From Phycisphaerales bacterium (GTDB lineage: Bacteria; Planctomycetota; Phycisphaerae; Phycisphaerales; SM1A02): 64,000 nucleotides of DNA. Where the stretch lies: assembly GCA_029260575.1 (NCBI GenBank), contig JAJDDB010000027.1, positions 188,501 through 252,500 of the forward strand, given 5' to 3'. The translations under genes were made by a program, and so were the position numbers. Below are positions 43,433 to 51,826 of this stretch, in pieces (within the stretch, counting starts at the first letter, position 1; each line of letters opens with the position of its first letter). A model generated the notes under the pieces. It ran no database searches. It saw only the letters and a program-made list of their open reading frames with translations, and was not told where the DNA came from.

Positions 43433-44489
43433 ACCGCACGACGAGTTGATCCTCGGCATTGAAACAAGCTGCGATGAAACGGCTGCCGCTGTCGTGCGCG
43501 GTGGGCGTGATGTATTGAGCAATGTCGTGGCCACGCAACATGAACTGCACGAGCGCTACGCAGGGGTTGTACCCGAAATTGCCAGCAGGGCGCACCTGCA
43601 GCGCATTATCCCGGTCGTGCGTGATGCGGTGCGCGATGCCGGTTTGGAATATGGCGCATTGGATGCGATAGCTGTCGGCAATCAACCTGGTTTAATCGGT
43701 TCGCTGCTCGTCGGCGTCAGCGCTGCCAAGGCGTTGGCGTGGTCGCTCGGGAAATCGCTCATCGGCATCGATCACATTCAGGCGCATCTGTACGCAGGCG
43801 CGTTGAATGACGAACCGATTGCCTATCCGGCACTGGGATTGGTCGTCTCCGGCGGACACACTTCGCTGTTTCACGTGGATGGCCCGTTGGAATTTCGCCT
43901 GCTGGGCAGAACAATTGACGATGCGATTGGCGAAGCGTTTGACAAGGCTGCGACGATTCTGCAACTCGGATACCCCGGCGGGCCGGCCGTTGACGCATTG
44001 GCATCGACCGGCGACGACAACGTGTATGACCTGCCCGTCGCTAGCCTGGGCAGAGGCAGCCTGGATTTTTCGTTCAGCGGTTTGAAAACTGCGTTGCTGT
44101 ATGCCGTGTGCGGTCAACCCGCCGGCAGAGGAAGCAGCGCGACATTCCAGCGCGATGCGTCTGTCTTTACAGAGAAGGAAAAAGCGGATTTCGCCGCGTC
44201 ATTTCAGCGTGCTGCGGTGACAGCGATCATGCGCAAGCTCCATCGCGCTTTCGAACAGACAACCGTCAAAACGCTGCTGGTAGGAGGCGGCGTGAGTGCA
44301 AATTCCCGATTGCGTGCTGCATTACAGGAGTTTGCCGGCAATCACGCCGTGGCATTACGGCTGCCGCCTATGGAATTCTGCGTCGATAACGCTGCGATGA
44401 TTGCGGGGCTTGCTGTACACAAACTCAGAGCACACGACCTTGCAGATGTGTCGTTGTCTGCTTCTCCGCGGAGTGACGCAGCAGCATGA
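43422..44489 (+). CDS. tsaD: tRNA N6-threonylcarbamoyladenosine transferase TsaD
   Basis: TsaD transfers the threonylcarbamoyl group to A37 of ANN-decoding tRNAs. Family marks are 'LGIETSCDETAAAVV', 'PEIASRAHLQRI', 'HIQAHLYAG' (metal His residues), 'PALGLVVSGGHTSLF', 'DDAIGEAFDKAA', 'LDFSFSGLKTALL' and 'LLVGGGVSANSRLR'. The start is ATG 43422 or 43425; both overlap the S41 gene by about 10 bases. The downstream release-factor-like gene overlaps it by ATGA, so three genes are coupled. Confidence 0.96.
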   Translation: MMNKPHDELILGIETSCDETAAAVVRGGRDVLSNVVATQHELHERYAGVVPEIASRAHLQRIIPVVRDAVRDAGLEYGALDAIAVGNQPGLIGSLLVGVSAAKALAWSLGKSLIGIDHIQAHLYAGALNDEPIAYPALGLVVSGGHTSLFHVDGPLEFRLLGRTIDDAIGEAFDKAATILQLGYPGGPAVDALASTGDDNVYDLPVASLGRGSLDFSFSGLKTALLYAVCGQPAGRGSSATFQRDASVFTEKEKADFAASFQRAAVTAIMRKLHRAFEQTTVKTLLVGGGVSANSRLRAALQEFAGNHAVALRLPPMEFCVDNAAMIAGLAVHKLRAHDLADVSLSASPRSDAAA

Positions 44490-45040
44490 CTGAATCAGGC
44501 CGGCCTGCCAAGTCATTCGTGATGGTCAAAGGTGTGCATCCTGCGCAGCTCGATGAAGCTGTTTTGCAAAAGCAATGTTCGATTCAATTCGGGCGCGCAT
44601 CAGGGCCCGGCGGACAACATCGCAACAAGACTGAAACTGCTGCGATGATGGTGCATGAGCCAACCGGTATCAGCGCTGCAGCAAGCGAACGCCGGCAACA
44701 ATCCGTCAACCGCGCAAAGGCACTGCGGCGGCTGCGCATGAAGCTGGCGCGGAACGTGCGCAGGCCGGTACACGGCAACCAGTTCAAGCCAAGTGAATTG
44801 TGGGTCAGCCGTCGCCAAGGCACGAAGCTGCCGGTCAATGTCGGCCATTGGGACTACGCAGCACTCCTGGCTGAAGCGCTGGATGTAATCGTCGCGCGAA
44901 AGTACGACGTTGCCGGGGCTGCAGGTGTGCTTGGAGTGACAATGAGCCAACTGACAAAGCTGGTGCGCAACGACAAGGCAAGCTTTGCGGTGGTGAATGA
45001 AGGCCGGGTATCGCGAGGTTTGCCGGCATTGCGAAAGTAG
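44486..45040 (+). CDS. Peptide-chain-release-factor-like protein with GGQ motif
   Basis: The 184 residues contain 'RASGPGGQHRNKTETAAMMVH', the GGQ motif that triggers peptidyl-tRNA hydrolysis, and 'ASERRQQSVNRAKALRRLRMKLA', as in RF domain 3. Codon-recognition domains of RF1/RF2 are absent. Unlike ArfB the C-terminal tail is not strongly basic; it is an alpha-helical domain ('GAAGVLGVTMSQLTKLVRND') that may be a small HTH-like module. It probably acts on stalled ribosomes. Its ATG overlaps the tsaD stop by four bases, linking two translation-quality genes. Confidence 0.9.
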   Translation: MTESGRPAKSFVMVKGVHPAQLDEAVLQKQCSIQFGRASGPGGQHRNKTETAAMMVHEPTGISAAASERRQQSVNRAKALRRLRMKLARNVRRPVHGNQFKPSELWVSRRQGTKLPVNVGHWDYAALLAEALDVIVARKYDVAGAAGVLGVTMSQLTKLVRNDKASFAVVNEGRVSRGLPALRK

Positions 45041-45106
45041 CCAACCAAGATCCGCAGAAGAATCACTCTGACTGCTTGACCAGCAGCAAGTGTGAATGCG
45101 GTTGCA

Positions 45107-45433
45107 CTAACCCTGCTTCGGAGCGGGCTCCTTCTTTCGATGACCGTAGATAACAACAAGAACAAATACCGGTGAAGCGATGATTGTCGCCACTGCTGCG
45201 AGCACGGCCGCCCAGAGAAAATCCTCAGCCATTTTGTTGTCTCTGAACACAATGACCGCAATGAAACTTGCCAGATACGCAACTGCGCAGTGACTCAGTA
45301 TTGCGCGAAGCAGACTTGGCTTCGGTCCGGTGTCGAACGAACTGGGATCTGCCGGATCGAATGCGGTGCCGCATTCCGGGCAACGGTGTTCGACAAGTTG
45401 CTCTAGTGGGTATTCACAGTTCCTGCAGCGCAC
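45107..45433 (-). CDS. Zinc-ribbon protein with two membrane segments
   Basis: The start is a GTG. The first 25 residues, 'CRNCEYPLEQLVEHRCPECG', form a C-x2-C...C-x2-C zinc ribbon. After a polar linker come two hydrophobic segments, 'LSHCAVAYLASFIAVIVF' and 'AAVLAAVATIIASPVFVLVVI', and a basic tail. The protein of 108 residues is thus a small membrane protein with a cytoplasmic zinc finger. Such proteins are frequent in planctomycetes; no function is assigned. It is convergent with the release-factor-like gene. Confidence 0.75.
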   Translation of the reverse strand: MRCRNCEYPLEQLVEHRCPECGTAFDPADPSSFDTGPKPSLLRAILSHCAVAYLASFIAVIVFRDNKMAEDFLWAAVLAAVATIIASPVFVLVVIYGHRKKEPAPKQG

Positions 45434-45499
45434 GCCGGATTCTACGCCCGGGTCGACTTACGTGCGCACTGTGTTTGCCCGCATTGCTACGATGTGCTC

Positions 45500-46714
45500 A
45501 TGTCTACAACCGCATCCAGAACGAACGTCCGCGACATCATCCAGCAGCATCTTCCGGAATTGATCGCAATTCGCCACGACCTGCACGCGCATCCGGAATT
45601 GATGTACGAAGAGCACCGCACCAGTGAAGTCGTGCAGCGCGAATTGAAGAATGCCGGCATCGAGTTCCGGGCCGGACTGGCCGGCGGCACCGGTGTGCTT
45701 GCACATATTCCCGGGGAAGCGAACGGGAAACAGAAAGCGGTTGGATTGCGCGCTGATATGGATGCGCTGCCGATCGAAGAGGAAACCGGCGCGGTGTATG
45801 CATCAACCACGCCGGGCACAATGCATGCGTGCGGACACGATGGTCATACAACTATGCTCATCGGCGCAGCCCGCGTGCTCGCGCAGCTTGCGAAGGAATC
45901 GGCATTGCCTCGGCCGGTCACGTTTGTCTTTCAACCGGCTGAAGAAGGCGGCGCGGGCGGTGAGAAGATGGTGCAGGAAGGATGCTTGAGTGGCTCCGTA
46001 CTCGGTCCGCCTGTTGAAAACATGTTCGGCCTGCATGGCTGGCCGCAGATTCCGCTGGGCATTGTCGCAACTCGCCCGGGTCCGATGCTTGCTGCTGCGG
46101 ATAAATTTGAGATCACCGTGCGCGGTGTGGGTTCACATGCGGCGTATCCGCAGATCAGCGCCGACCCGATTCTGGCAGGTTCTGCCATTGTGCAAAGCGT
46201 GCAGCAGATCGCCAGCCGCAACGTCGGCCCGCTGGATTCGATCGTCGTTTCCGTCACGCAGTTTCATGCAGGCACAACGCACAACATCATTCCGGGTACC
46301 GCGTTCATTGCAGGCACGGTTCGCACGCTGCATGCGGAGACGAAGGAACTTGCCAAAACGCGCTTGCATGACATTGCGACCAATATTGCCCAGGCGCACG
46401 GCTGCGATGCGGATGTCCAATACTCCGATGGATATCCGGTGACGCGAAACGATCCGGAAGCTGTGGAGATATTCAACACAGTCGCGCGGGAGGGTTTGGG
46501 GGCTGATCAGGTCCAGCCGATGGAACAACCGGTAATGGGCGGCGAGGATTTTTCGTATTACTGCCAGGCGGTGCCATCATGCTTCTTTGCTCTGGGGCTG
46601 ATCCCGACAGGCCAAACGACAATGCCATCGCTGCATCAGCCCAACTTCGACTTCAACGATGATGCTCTGCCGATCGGCATTGAGTTGTTCTGCCGACTGG
46701 CAATACGTGGATGA
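45500..46714 (+). CDS. M20-family amidohydrolase (hippurate hydrolase-like)
   Basis: ATG 45500 is preferred over a GTG six bases upstream. Family marks: 'LIAIRHDLHAHPELMYEEHRT', 'GLRADMDALPIEEETG', 'HACGHDGHTTMLIGAA' (metal His/Asp), 'QPAEEGGAGGEKMVQEG' (Glu) and 'FGLHGWPQIPLG'. The dimerisation insert 'HNIIPGTAFIAGTVRT' also fits. It hydrolyses N-acyl amino acids or similar amides with two metal ions in the cytoplasm. Its 405 residues fit the family. Confidence 0.93.
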   Translation: MSTTASRTNVRDIIQQHLPELIAIRHDLHAHPELMYEEHRTSEVVQRELKNAGIEFRAGLAGGTGVLAHIPGEANGKQKAVGLRADMDALPIEEETGAVYASTTPGTMHACGHDGHTTMLIGAARVLAQLAKESALPRPVTFVFQPAEEGGAGGEKMVQEGCLSGSVLGPPVENMFGLHGWPQIPLGIVATRPGPMLAAADKFEITVRGVGSHAAYPQISADPILAGSAIVQSVQQIASRNVGPLDSIVVSVTQFHAGTTHNIIPGTAFIAGTVRTLHAETKELAKTRLHDIATNIAQAHGCDADVQYSDGYPVTRNDPEAVEIFNTVAREGLGADQVQPMEQPVMGGEDFSYYCQAVPSCFFALGLIPTGQTTMPSLHQPNFDFNDDALPIGIELFCRLAIRG

Positions 46715-46810
46715 ATCGGCTGTTAGAGGCGAATTCGGTTGACTTTACAGGACCAACCGGCCACAGTTGAGAGTTGGACCGGGGGGTTCTGAAGTCTGAA
46801 GGACCGCCCC

Positions 46811-49012
46811 ATGCGCCACGGAATCGCAACCGCACTTGCTGCGGCGCTGCTGCTACTGCACACATCGACGGCTACGGCTCAATTCGAGCCGCCCGTGCTG
46901 ACTGATGTGCCGCTTCACATTGACAGCGGTGAGCTGCGCAGCAGCAACGTGAATCGCTCGGCAGTCTTTTCGAAACTCCTGCATGTTCCCGGGGCTGCGA
47001 CAATGCGGCTGCACTTTGCCGATCTCAAATTCGGACAGGCAACCGGCGACGTACTCGAAACCGAACTCCGTATCACCGCGCTACATGACGGAGCACAACA
47101 GATTCTGAACGTTGAATCTGCCAGGCAGTGGGGTTGGTCATCCGCGTGGTTCAACGGCGACACTGTTCATGTTGAATTGATCGCTGATGCGAGCGCTTCG
47201 CCGAGTCGGATACGAATCGATTCTGCAACCGTCGCCCTAGCACAACCCGAAACTGATGGTTCTCGCACTATCTGCGGGGCTGATGACGATCGGTTGCTAT
47301 CTACGGATCCGCGCGTCGGCAGGGTGATCTCCAACGGCTGTACAGCCTGGCTGATCAACGATGCGAATCACTGTCTGCTCTCCGCTGGCCACTGTACAGG
47401 CTCTGGTTTTGACGTCATTGAATTCAACTACCCGATTTCCAATACCCAGGGCATTTGGCAGCACGCGCATCCTGACGACCAGTACGTTATTGATCCGGCT
47501 TCGCTGCAAGCGGTGAACGGTGGAACCGGCAACGACTGGGCATATTTCGGCTGCTTTGCGAATCCGCAGACCACACTGACGCCGTATGAAGCGCAAGGTG
47601 CTGCGTTCACGCTTGCTGCAATCGCGCCGCCTGGTGATGAACGAACGATTCGAATTACAGGCAACGGCACGACCAACGCAATGGTGCCGCTTGAGTTCTA
47701 TCGCGCGCAGAAAACCCATACCGGCGAGTTGATTGCCAGCGTCGGATCGACTCTTTCCTACGATGTCGACACCACGGGGGGCAATTCCGGGTCGCCGGTG
47801 ATTGATGAAACAACCGGTGAAGCCATCGGCATCCACACCCATGGCGGTTGCACCTCCAATGGCGGGGCCAACGTCGGAACTGCATCCATCAATGCCGGTC
47901 TGCTGACAGCCCTTGCGAATCCTCTTGGGGTGTGTGCGCCGCCAATTCCGACACTCGAATTTACATTTCCCGGTGGCGTGCCGACGCTTCTGAACCCGGC
48001 CGGCGACTCCATCACTGTTCAGGTCGTCGGCCTGTTCGGCGGGACGCTTGATGCCGGAAGCGTCGTACTTCAGTTTGATTCCGGTACCGGCTTCACTGCT
48101 TTGCCAATGGTGCAGATCGGGGCGAATCTCTTCCAAGCCAACACGCCACCACTGCCCTGCGGGACAGTTGCATCGTTGTACGTATCCGGCTCTGTTGTCT
48201 CGAAGGAAAAAGGTTCGATGACCATTACCGAACCGGCAACGGCACCCGCGCAGGTCATCAAGGCAACTGCAGCACAATTCCTCGATACAGCCTTTGCGGA
48301 CAACGGCGAAGTTGACCTTGGGTGGTCCGTTGTGAACGTTTTGCCACTCGATGGCGGCGCATGGGACAGAGGCGTGCCCGCAGGTGGTGGAGATCGTGGC
48401 GATCCACGAATCGACTTCGACGGCTCCGGCTCCTGCTGGTTGACCGAAAACGCCAACGGCGATTCCGATATTGATGGCGGACCCACGCGGCTGATCTCAC
48501 CGCTGATTGACCTTTCGAGTTTCGACGATCCGATCCTGAATTATGCCCGGTGGTTCTTCACGGACACGCCCGGCGGCGGCTTCGAATTCGACCACATGGA
48601 GATCGAATTGTCAGATGACAGCGGCCAAAGCTGGCAGCCGGTGGATTTCATCTCACAGCCGACGCAATGGGTTGAGAAGTCAATTCGTGTTGCTGATTTC
48701 GTGTCATTGACGCCGACGGTGCAACTGCGTTTCAGCGCGGTTGATGCAGCAACCCCATCCATCGTGGAATGCGGTGTCGATGCAATCCGGATCTTCGATG
48801 TCGAATGTACCCCACCAACGCTCGGCGATGTCAATCTCGACGGCGCAATCAACGTCTTCGATCTCTTGATTGTGCTAAATAATTGGGGCAACTGCGACGC
48901 GCCTTGCCCGCCGAGTTGCCAGGCTGATATCACCAATGCCCTCGGCACGGGGACGGATTGCACAGTAGACGCATTCGACCTGCTGCTGTTGCTGAGCAAC
49001 TGGGGTGGGTGA
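46811..49012 (+). CDS. Secreted trypsin-like serine protease with dockerin-like C-terminus
   Basis: The start has AAGGA seven bases upstream. After a signal peptide (cut after TATAQ) and a beta domain to about residue 150, a V8/trypsin-like (S1) domain follows. It has the His in 'NHCLLSAGHCTG', the Asp in 'GTGNDWAYFGC' and the Ser in 'DTTGGNSGSPVID'. A later beta-sandwich ('SPLIDLSSFDDPILNYARW', 'SDDSGQSW') could bind carbohydrate or protein. The C-terminus is a dockerin-like pair, 'GDVNLDGAINVFDLLIVL' and 'DCTVDAFDLLLLLSNWGG'. It would act outside the cell or in a surface complex. It sits directly upstream of the rplK operon, which is unusual. Confidence 0.88.
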   Translation: MRHGIATALAAALLLLHTSTATAQFEPPVLTDVPLHIDSGELRSSNVNRSAVFSKLLHVPGAATMRLHFADLKFGQATGDVLETELRITALHDGAQQILNVESARQWGWSSAWFNGDTVHVELIADASASPSRIRIDSATVALAQPETDGSRTICGADDDRLLSTDPRVGRVISNGCTAWLINDANHCLLSAGHCTGSGFDVIEFNYPISNTQGIWQHAHPDDQYVIDPASLQAVNGGTGNDWAYFGCFANPQTTLTPYEAQGAAFTLAAIAPPGDERTIRITGNGTTNAMVPLEFYRAQKTHTGELIASVGSTLSYDVDTTGGNSGSPVIDETTGEAIGIHTHGGCTSNGGANVGTASINAGLLTALANPLGVCAPPIPTLEFTFPGGVPTLLNPAGDSITVQVVGLFGGTLDAGSVVLQFDSGTGFTALPMVQIGANLFQANTPPLPCGTVASLYVSGSVVSKEKGSMTITEPATAPAQVIKATAAQFLDTAFADNGEVDLGWSVVNVLPLDGGAWDRGVPAGGGDRGDPRIDFDGSGSCWLTENANGDSDIDGGPTRLISPLIDLSSFDDPILNYARWFFTDTPGGGFEFDHMEIELSDDSGQSWQPVDFISQPTQWVEKSIRVADFVSLTPTVQLRFSAVDAATPSIVECGVDAIRIFDVECTPPTLGDVNLDGAINVFDLLIVLNNWGNCDAPCPPSCQADITNALGTGTDCTVDAFDLLLLLSNWGG

Positions 49013-49051
49013 GCAGACAAACCAGCCGGCATGTTGCCTTGGCTGAGCCGG

Positions 49052-49081
49052 TTGCTACACTACGCGGCTCGCAACTAAATA
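49052..49081 (+). promoter_or_regulatory. Probable promoter of the rplK operon
   Basis: TTGCTA (49052-49057), an 18-base spacer and TAAATA (49076-49081) would start transcription about 90 bases before rplK. The leader holds a GGCCGG/CCGGCC hairpin (about 49119-49140) and another GC stem close to the ribosome-binding site. Confidence 0.45.
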
Positions 49082-49178
49082 TGACGTCGTTTTGACCACT
49101 TGCAGGAGCATCGCCCACTGGCCGGGCTGGTGCGACCGGCCTTGAACCGGGCCCGCAGGTGGGAGACAGGAGAACTCC

Positions 49179-49607
49179 ATGGCCAAGAAGATTGATAAGC
49201 AGCTTAAGGTCCTTGCCCCAGGTGGGCAGGCTACTCCCGCGCCCCCGCTGGGACCGGCTCTCGGTGCCGCAGGCGTCAACCCCGGCCAGTTCATTCAGGC
49301 ATTCAACGAGCGAACGCGCGACCTCAACGGCAAAGTCGTCGGTTGTGTGATCACGGTCTACAAGGACCGCTCGTTTGATCTGGAAATCAAAGCGTCCCCT
49401 GCTTCGGTTCTGATCAAGGAAGCAGCCAAGATCGCCAAGGGATCAGGTCGGCCGAAGGATGAGAAGGTCGGCCAGATCACGCAGGATCAGCTTCGCGCGA
49501 TTGCTGAAGAGAAGATGCCGGACCTCAACGCCGGCACAACGGAAGCAGCCATGCGGATCATTGCAGGCACAGCCCGATCGATGGGCGTAACGGTGGCGGG
49601 AGGCTGA
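49179..49607 (+). CDS. rplK: Ribosomal protein L11
   Basis: L11 forms the GTPase-associated centre with 23S rRNA. 'LKVLAPGGQATPAPPLGPALG' and 'GVNPGQFIQAFNERT' form the N-terminal domain; the rRNA-binding C-terminal half has 'KVGQITQDQLRAIAEEKMPDLN' and 'IIAGTARSMGVTV'. It has 142 residues as usual. The ribosome-binding site is ACAGGAG. In most bacteria secE and nusG lie just upstream; here a secreted protease gene does. Confidence 0.98.
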   Translation: MAKKIDKQLKVLAPGGQATPAPPLGPALGAAGVNPGQFIQAFNERTRDLNGKVVGCVITVYKDRSFDLEIKASPASVLIKEAAKIAKGSGRPKDEKVGQITQDQLRAIAEEKMPDLNAGTTEAAMRIIAGTARSMGVTVAGG

Positions 49608-49611
49608 AGAA

Positions 49612-50301
49612 ATGTCGAAACTCACCAAACGCGCACAAGCCAATCGTGAAATCGCAGCAAAAGCCAATGCCGGCGGCCCCGTCGCTGTGGATGAAGCAGT
49701 CAAGCTTCTGAAGATGTTCAAAGGCCCCAAGTTCGATCAGTCGGTCGAGATCTGCGTACACCTCGGCATCGACCCCCGCCAAGCTGATCAACAGCTTCGC
49801 GGCTCGATCAGCATGCCCCATGGCGTCGGCAAGACATCCCGCGTCATCTGTTTCTGCCAGGAAGACAAGGTCGAAGACGCCAAATCGGCCGGCGCGGTTG
49901 AAGCCGGCGGAGAAGACTTAATCAAGAAGATCGATGGCGGCTGGCTGGAGTTTGATGTTGCGGTCGCTTCGCCGGACATGATGCGTGATGTCAGCAAGCT
50001 CGGCAGGCAACTCGGCCCTAAGGGTCTGATGCCGTCGCCCAAGGCAGGAACTGTCTCGCCGGATGTTGTCACAGCTGTCAAGGAATACGCTGCTGGCAAA
50101 CTGGAATACCGCAACGATGATGGCGGTAATTTGCACTGCATCGTCGGCAAGATGAGCTTTTCAGAGGAAGCGCTGCAGGACAACCTCAACCATTTCCTTG
50201 CACTCGTGGAAAAGGTCCGGCCCGCAAGCACGAAGGGGACATACGTCAAGAAATGCGTCGTCAGTGGGACGATGACACCCGGCGTGCAGATCGCAGTGTA
50301 A
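49612..50301 (+). CDS. rplA: Ribosomal protein L1
   Basis: L1 builds the mobile stalk at the ribosomal E site and usually represses its own operon. 'FDQSVEICVHLGIDPRQADQQ', 'LRGSISMPHGVGK', 'GRQLGPKGLMPSPKAGTVSPD' and 'KCVVSGTMTPGVQI' are typical. The length is 229 residues. It starts four bases after the rplK stop. Confidence 0.98.
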   Translation: MSKLTKRAQANREIAAKANAGGPVAVDEAVKLLKMFKGPKFDQSVEICVHLGIDPRQADQQLRGSISMPHGVGKTSRVICFCQEDKVEDAKSAGAVEAGGEDLIKKIDGGWLEFDVAVASPDMMRDVSKLGRQLGPKGLMPSPKAGTVSPDVVTAVKEYAAGKLEYRNDDGGNLHCIVGKMSFSEEALQDNLNHFLALVEKVRPASTKGTYVKKCVVSGTMTPGVQIAV

Positions 50302-50376
50302 AGGCAACCAAGAAGCAAGATGCCGCACCTGAGTCTTTGAAGGTGCGGCAAGGCAGAACACCCAGGACGAACTGAT
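50302..50376 (+). promoter_or_regulatory. L10-type leader with hairpin between rplA and rplJ
   Basis: TGCCGCACCT (50321-50330) and AGGTGCGGCA (50341-50350) form a perfect 10-bp stem with a 10-base loop, 26 bases before rplJ. L10(L12)4 normally binds a leader here to repress rplJL; I did not see all features of the described L10 leader, so binding is inferred from position. Confidence 0.6.
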
Positions 50377-50922
50377 ATGAGTAAGCCAGTCAAGGAAATG
50401 ATGGTCGAGGACTACAAACGCCGCTTTGAAGGCGTTGAAAATGCCCTCATTGTGGACATCCGCGGCATCGATGCTGATGGCAATCATGAGCTTCGCAACG
50501 GTCTGCGTGAGAAGTCCATTCGCATTACGGTTGTCAAGAATACCCTGGCCCGCAAGGCTTTTGCAGGCACCGGCCTCGAAGGACTTGAACCCGCACTTGA
50601 TGGCCCGTGCGCATTGACATACGGCGGCGAGTCAGTTGTGGACGTCGCCCGCGCTGTTGTCGACTGGGCCAAGAAACTCGACAAGCTGGACCTCAAAGGC
50701 GCGGTGCTGGACGGCCAGTACTTCGAAGGTGATGCGGGTGTCAAAGCACTCAGCAAATTCCCGACGCGCGATGAAGCGCTGGCGGAAGTTGTGCAGGTCG
50801 TGCTCACCCCCGGCGGCGACATTGTCAGCGCGGTTGCAGGTGCGGGTAGTCAGTTGATGGGCGTTCTCGCAACAATGATTGAGAAGCTCGAAAACGGAGA
50901 AACCATCTCCAAGGCCGGCTGA
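50377..50922 (+). CDS. rplJ: Ribosomal protein L10
   Basis: L10 anchors L7/L12 to the ribosome. 'KEMMVEDYKRRFEGVENALIVD', 'IRITVVKNTLARKAFAG', 'LEPALDGPCALTYGGE' and 'LLSV'-like C-terminal helices ('QLMGVLATMIEKLENGE') match the family. With 181 residues it is of normal length. The ATG has a weak ribosome-binding site (GGACGAACTGAT), fitting regulation through the upstream hairpin. Confidence 0.97.
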   Translation: MSKPVKEMMVEDYKRRFEGVENALIVDIRGIDADGNHELRNGLREKSIRITVVKNTLARKAFAGTGLEGLEPALDGPCALTYGGESVVDVARAVVDWAKKLDKLDLKGAVLDGQYFEGDAGVKALSKFPTRDEALAEVVQVVLTPGGDIVSAVAGAGSQLMGVLATMIEKLENGETISKAG

Positions 50923-51047
50923 TGTCGACTTTGAGATTGCGAATAGACCAACACCATGCCGGCTGACTGGCCCTCCATGCGGGGGTTAAATGATCGACGG
51001 TCGATCACCTCTCGGCAGGCACGATGAACGAATTGGAGTATTGAACA
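50923..51047 (+). promoter_or_regulatory. Structured spacer between rplJ and rplL
   Basis: The 125-base gap holds TGATCGAC-G-GTCGATCA (50991-51007), a perfect 8-bp palindrome, nested within TGCCG...CGGCA. GGAG stands in front of rplL. The gap may raise rplL translation or hold a processing site, as L7/L12 is needed in four or more copies. Confidence 0.5.
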
Positions 51048-51455
51048 ATGTCTGATGAAGCAACAGCCGTCGCAGAGGTCGATCCCGCAATCAAGGAAAT
51101 TGCGGACAAGGTCGCTGATTTCACTCTTAAGCAGGCGGTCGACTTTAAGAACTACATGAAGGACGCCTACGGCATCGAGCCTGCAGCAGGCGGCGCGGTC
51201 ATGATGGCCGGTCCCGCCGATGGCGGCGCCGACGACGAAGAGCAGTCCGAATTCGATGTCATTCTCGAATCAATAGGCGACAAGAAAATTCAGGTCATCA
51301 AGGCTGTCCGCGAAGCCACCGGCCTGGGCCTCAAGGAAGCCAAGGAACTCGTCGACGGAGCACCCAAAGCCGTCAAGGAGAAGGTTTCCAAGGAAGACGC
51401 CGACGCTCTCAAGGCCAAGCTCGAAGAGTCCGGCGCAACGATCAACATCAAGTAA
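51048..51455 (+). CDS. rplL: Ribosomal protein L7/L12
   Basis: The 135-residue protein has the N-terminal dimerisation helices ('[22 protein letters not shown]'), a flexible Ala/Gly/Met hinge ('[17 protein letters not shown]') and the conserved C-terminal domain ('[22 protein letters not shown]', '[20 protein letters not shown]'). It recruits translation factors. GGAG lies upstream. A terminator follows 30 bases after the stop. Confidence 0.98.
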   Translation: MSDEATAVAEVDPAIKEIADKVADFTLKQAVDFKNYMKDAYGIEPAAGGAVMMAGPADGGADDEEQSEFDVILESIGDKKIQVIKAVREATGLGLKEAKELVDGAPKAVKEKVSKEDADALKAKLEESGATINIK

Positions 51456-51484
51456 GATTCACACATCGAATCCATTCGAAACCC

Positions 51485-51515
51485 AAAGCCCACGGTCACT
51501 TGGCCGTGGGCTTTT
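51485..51515 (+). terminator. Terminator or attenuator between rplL and rpoB
   Basis: AAAGCCCACGG pairs with CCGTGGGCTTT over 11 bases, followed by T residues. It separates the ribosomal genes from rpoBC. A weaker GGCCC/GGGCC hairpin lies at 51688-51705. Confidence 0.85.
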
Positions 51516-51826
51516 CGTGCGCGAATCACTTTTTTACAGCGGTATGTGGCGATGCGCACCTCAGCATCACGTGACAGAAACCGACAACACATATCTTAAG
51601 ATTTCCATACGTTTTGACGAGCAGCCATCGCTTTTGGAATCACGGGCACACCCCCTCTTCTCCAGTTTTTCACAAAAATGCCTTCTGAGGCCCTTGCCGG
51701 GCCTTAGCAATCCGTATACCATGTCTCGTTCGGCGGTGACGGTCTATCCCCATTTTTCATGACTAGAAGAACAGAACGCAGCCACTATCCAGCGGTCCGC
51801 GATGTGTGCGTGTTCGGGGTACATAC
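51516..51826. other. rpoB upstream region
   Basis: About 310 bases between the terminator and rpoB hold no gene. TTTTTCACAAAAATG-like AT-rich parts near 51660-51680 could hold an rpoBC promoter, but I cannot place one surely. GGGG precedes the rpoB ATG. Confidence 0.4.
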
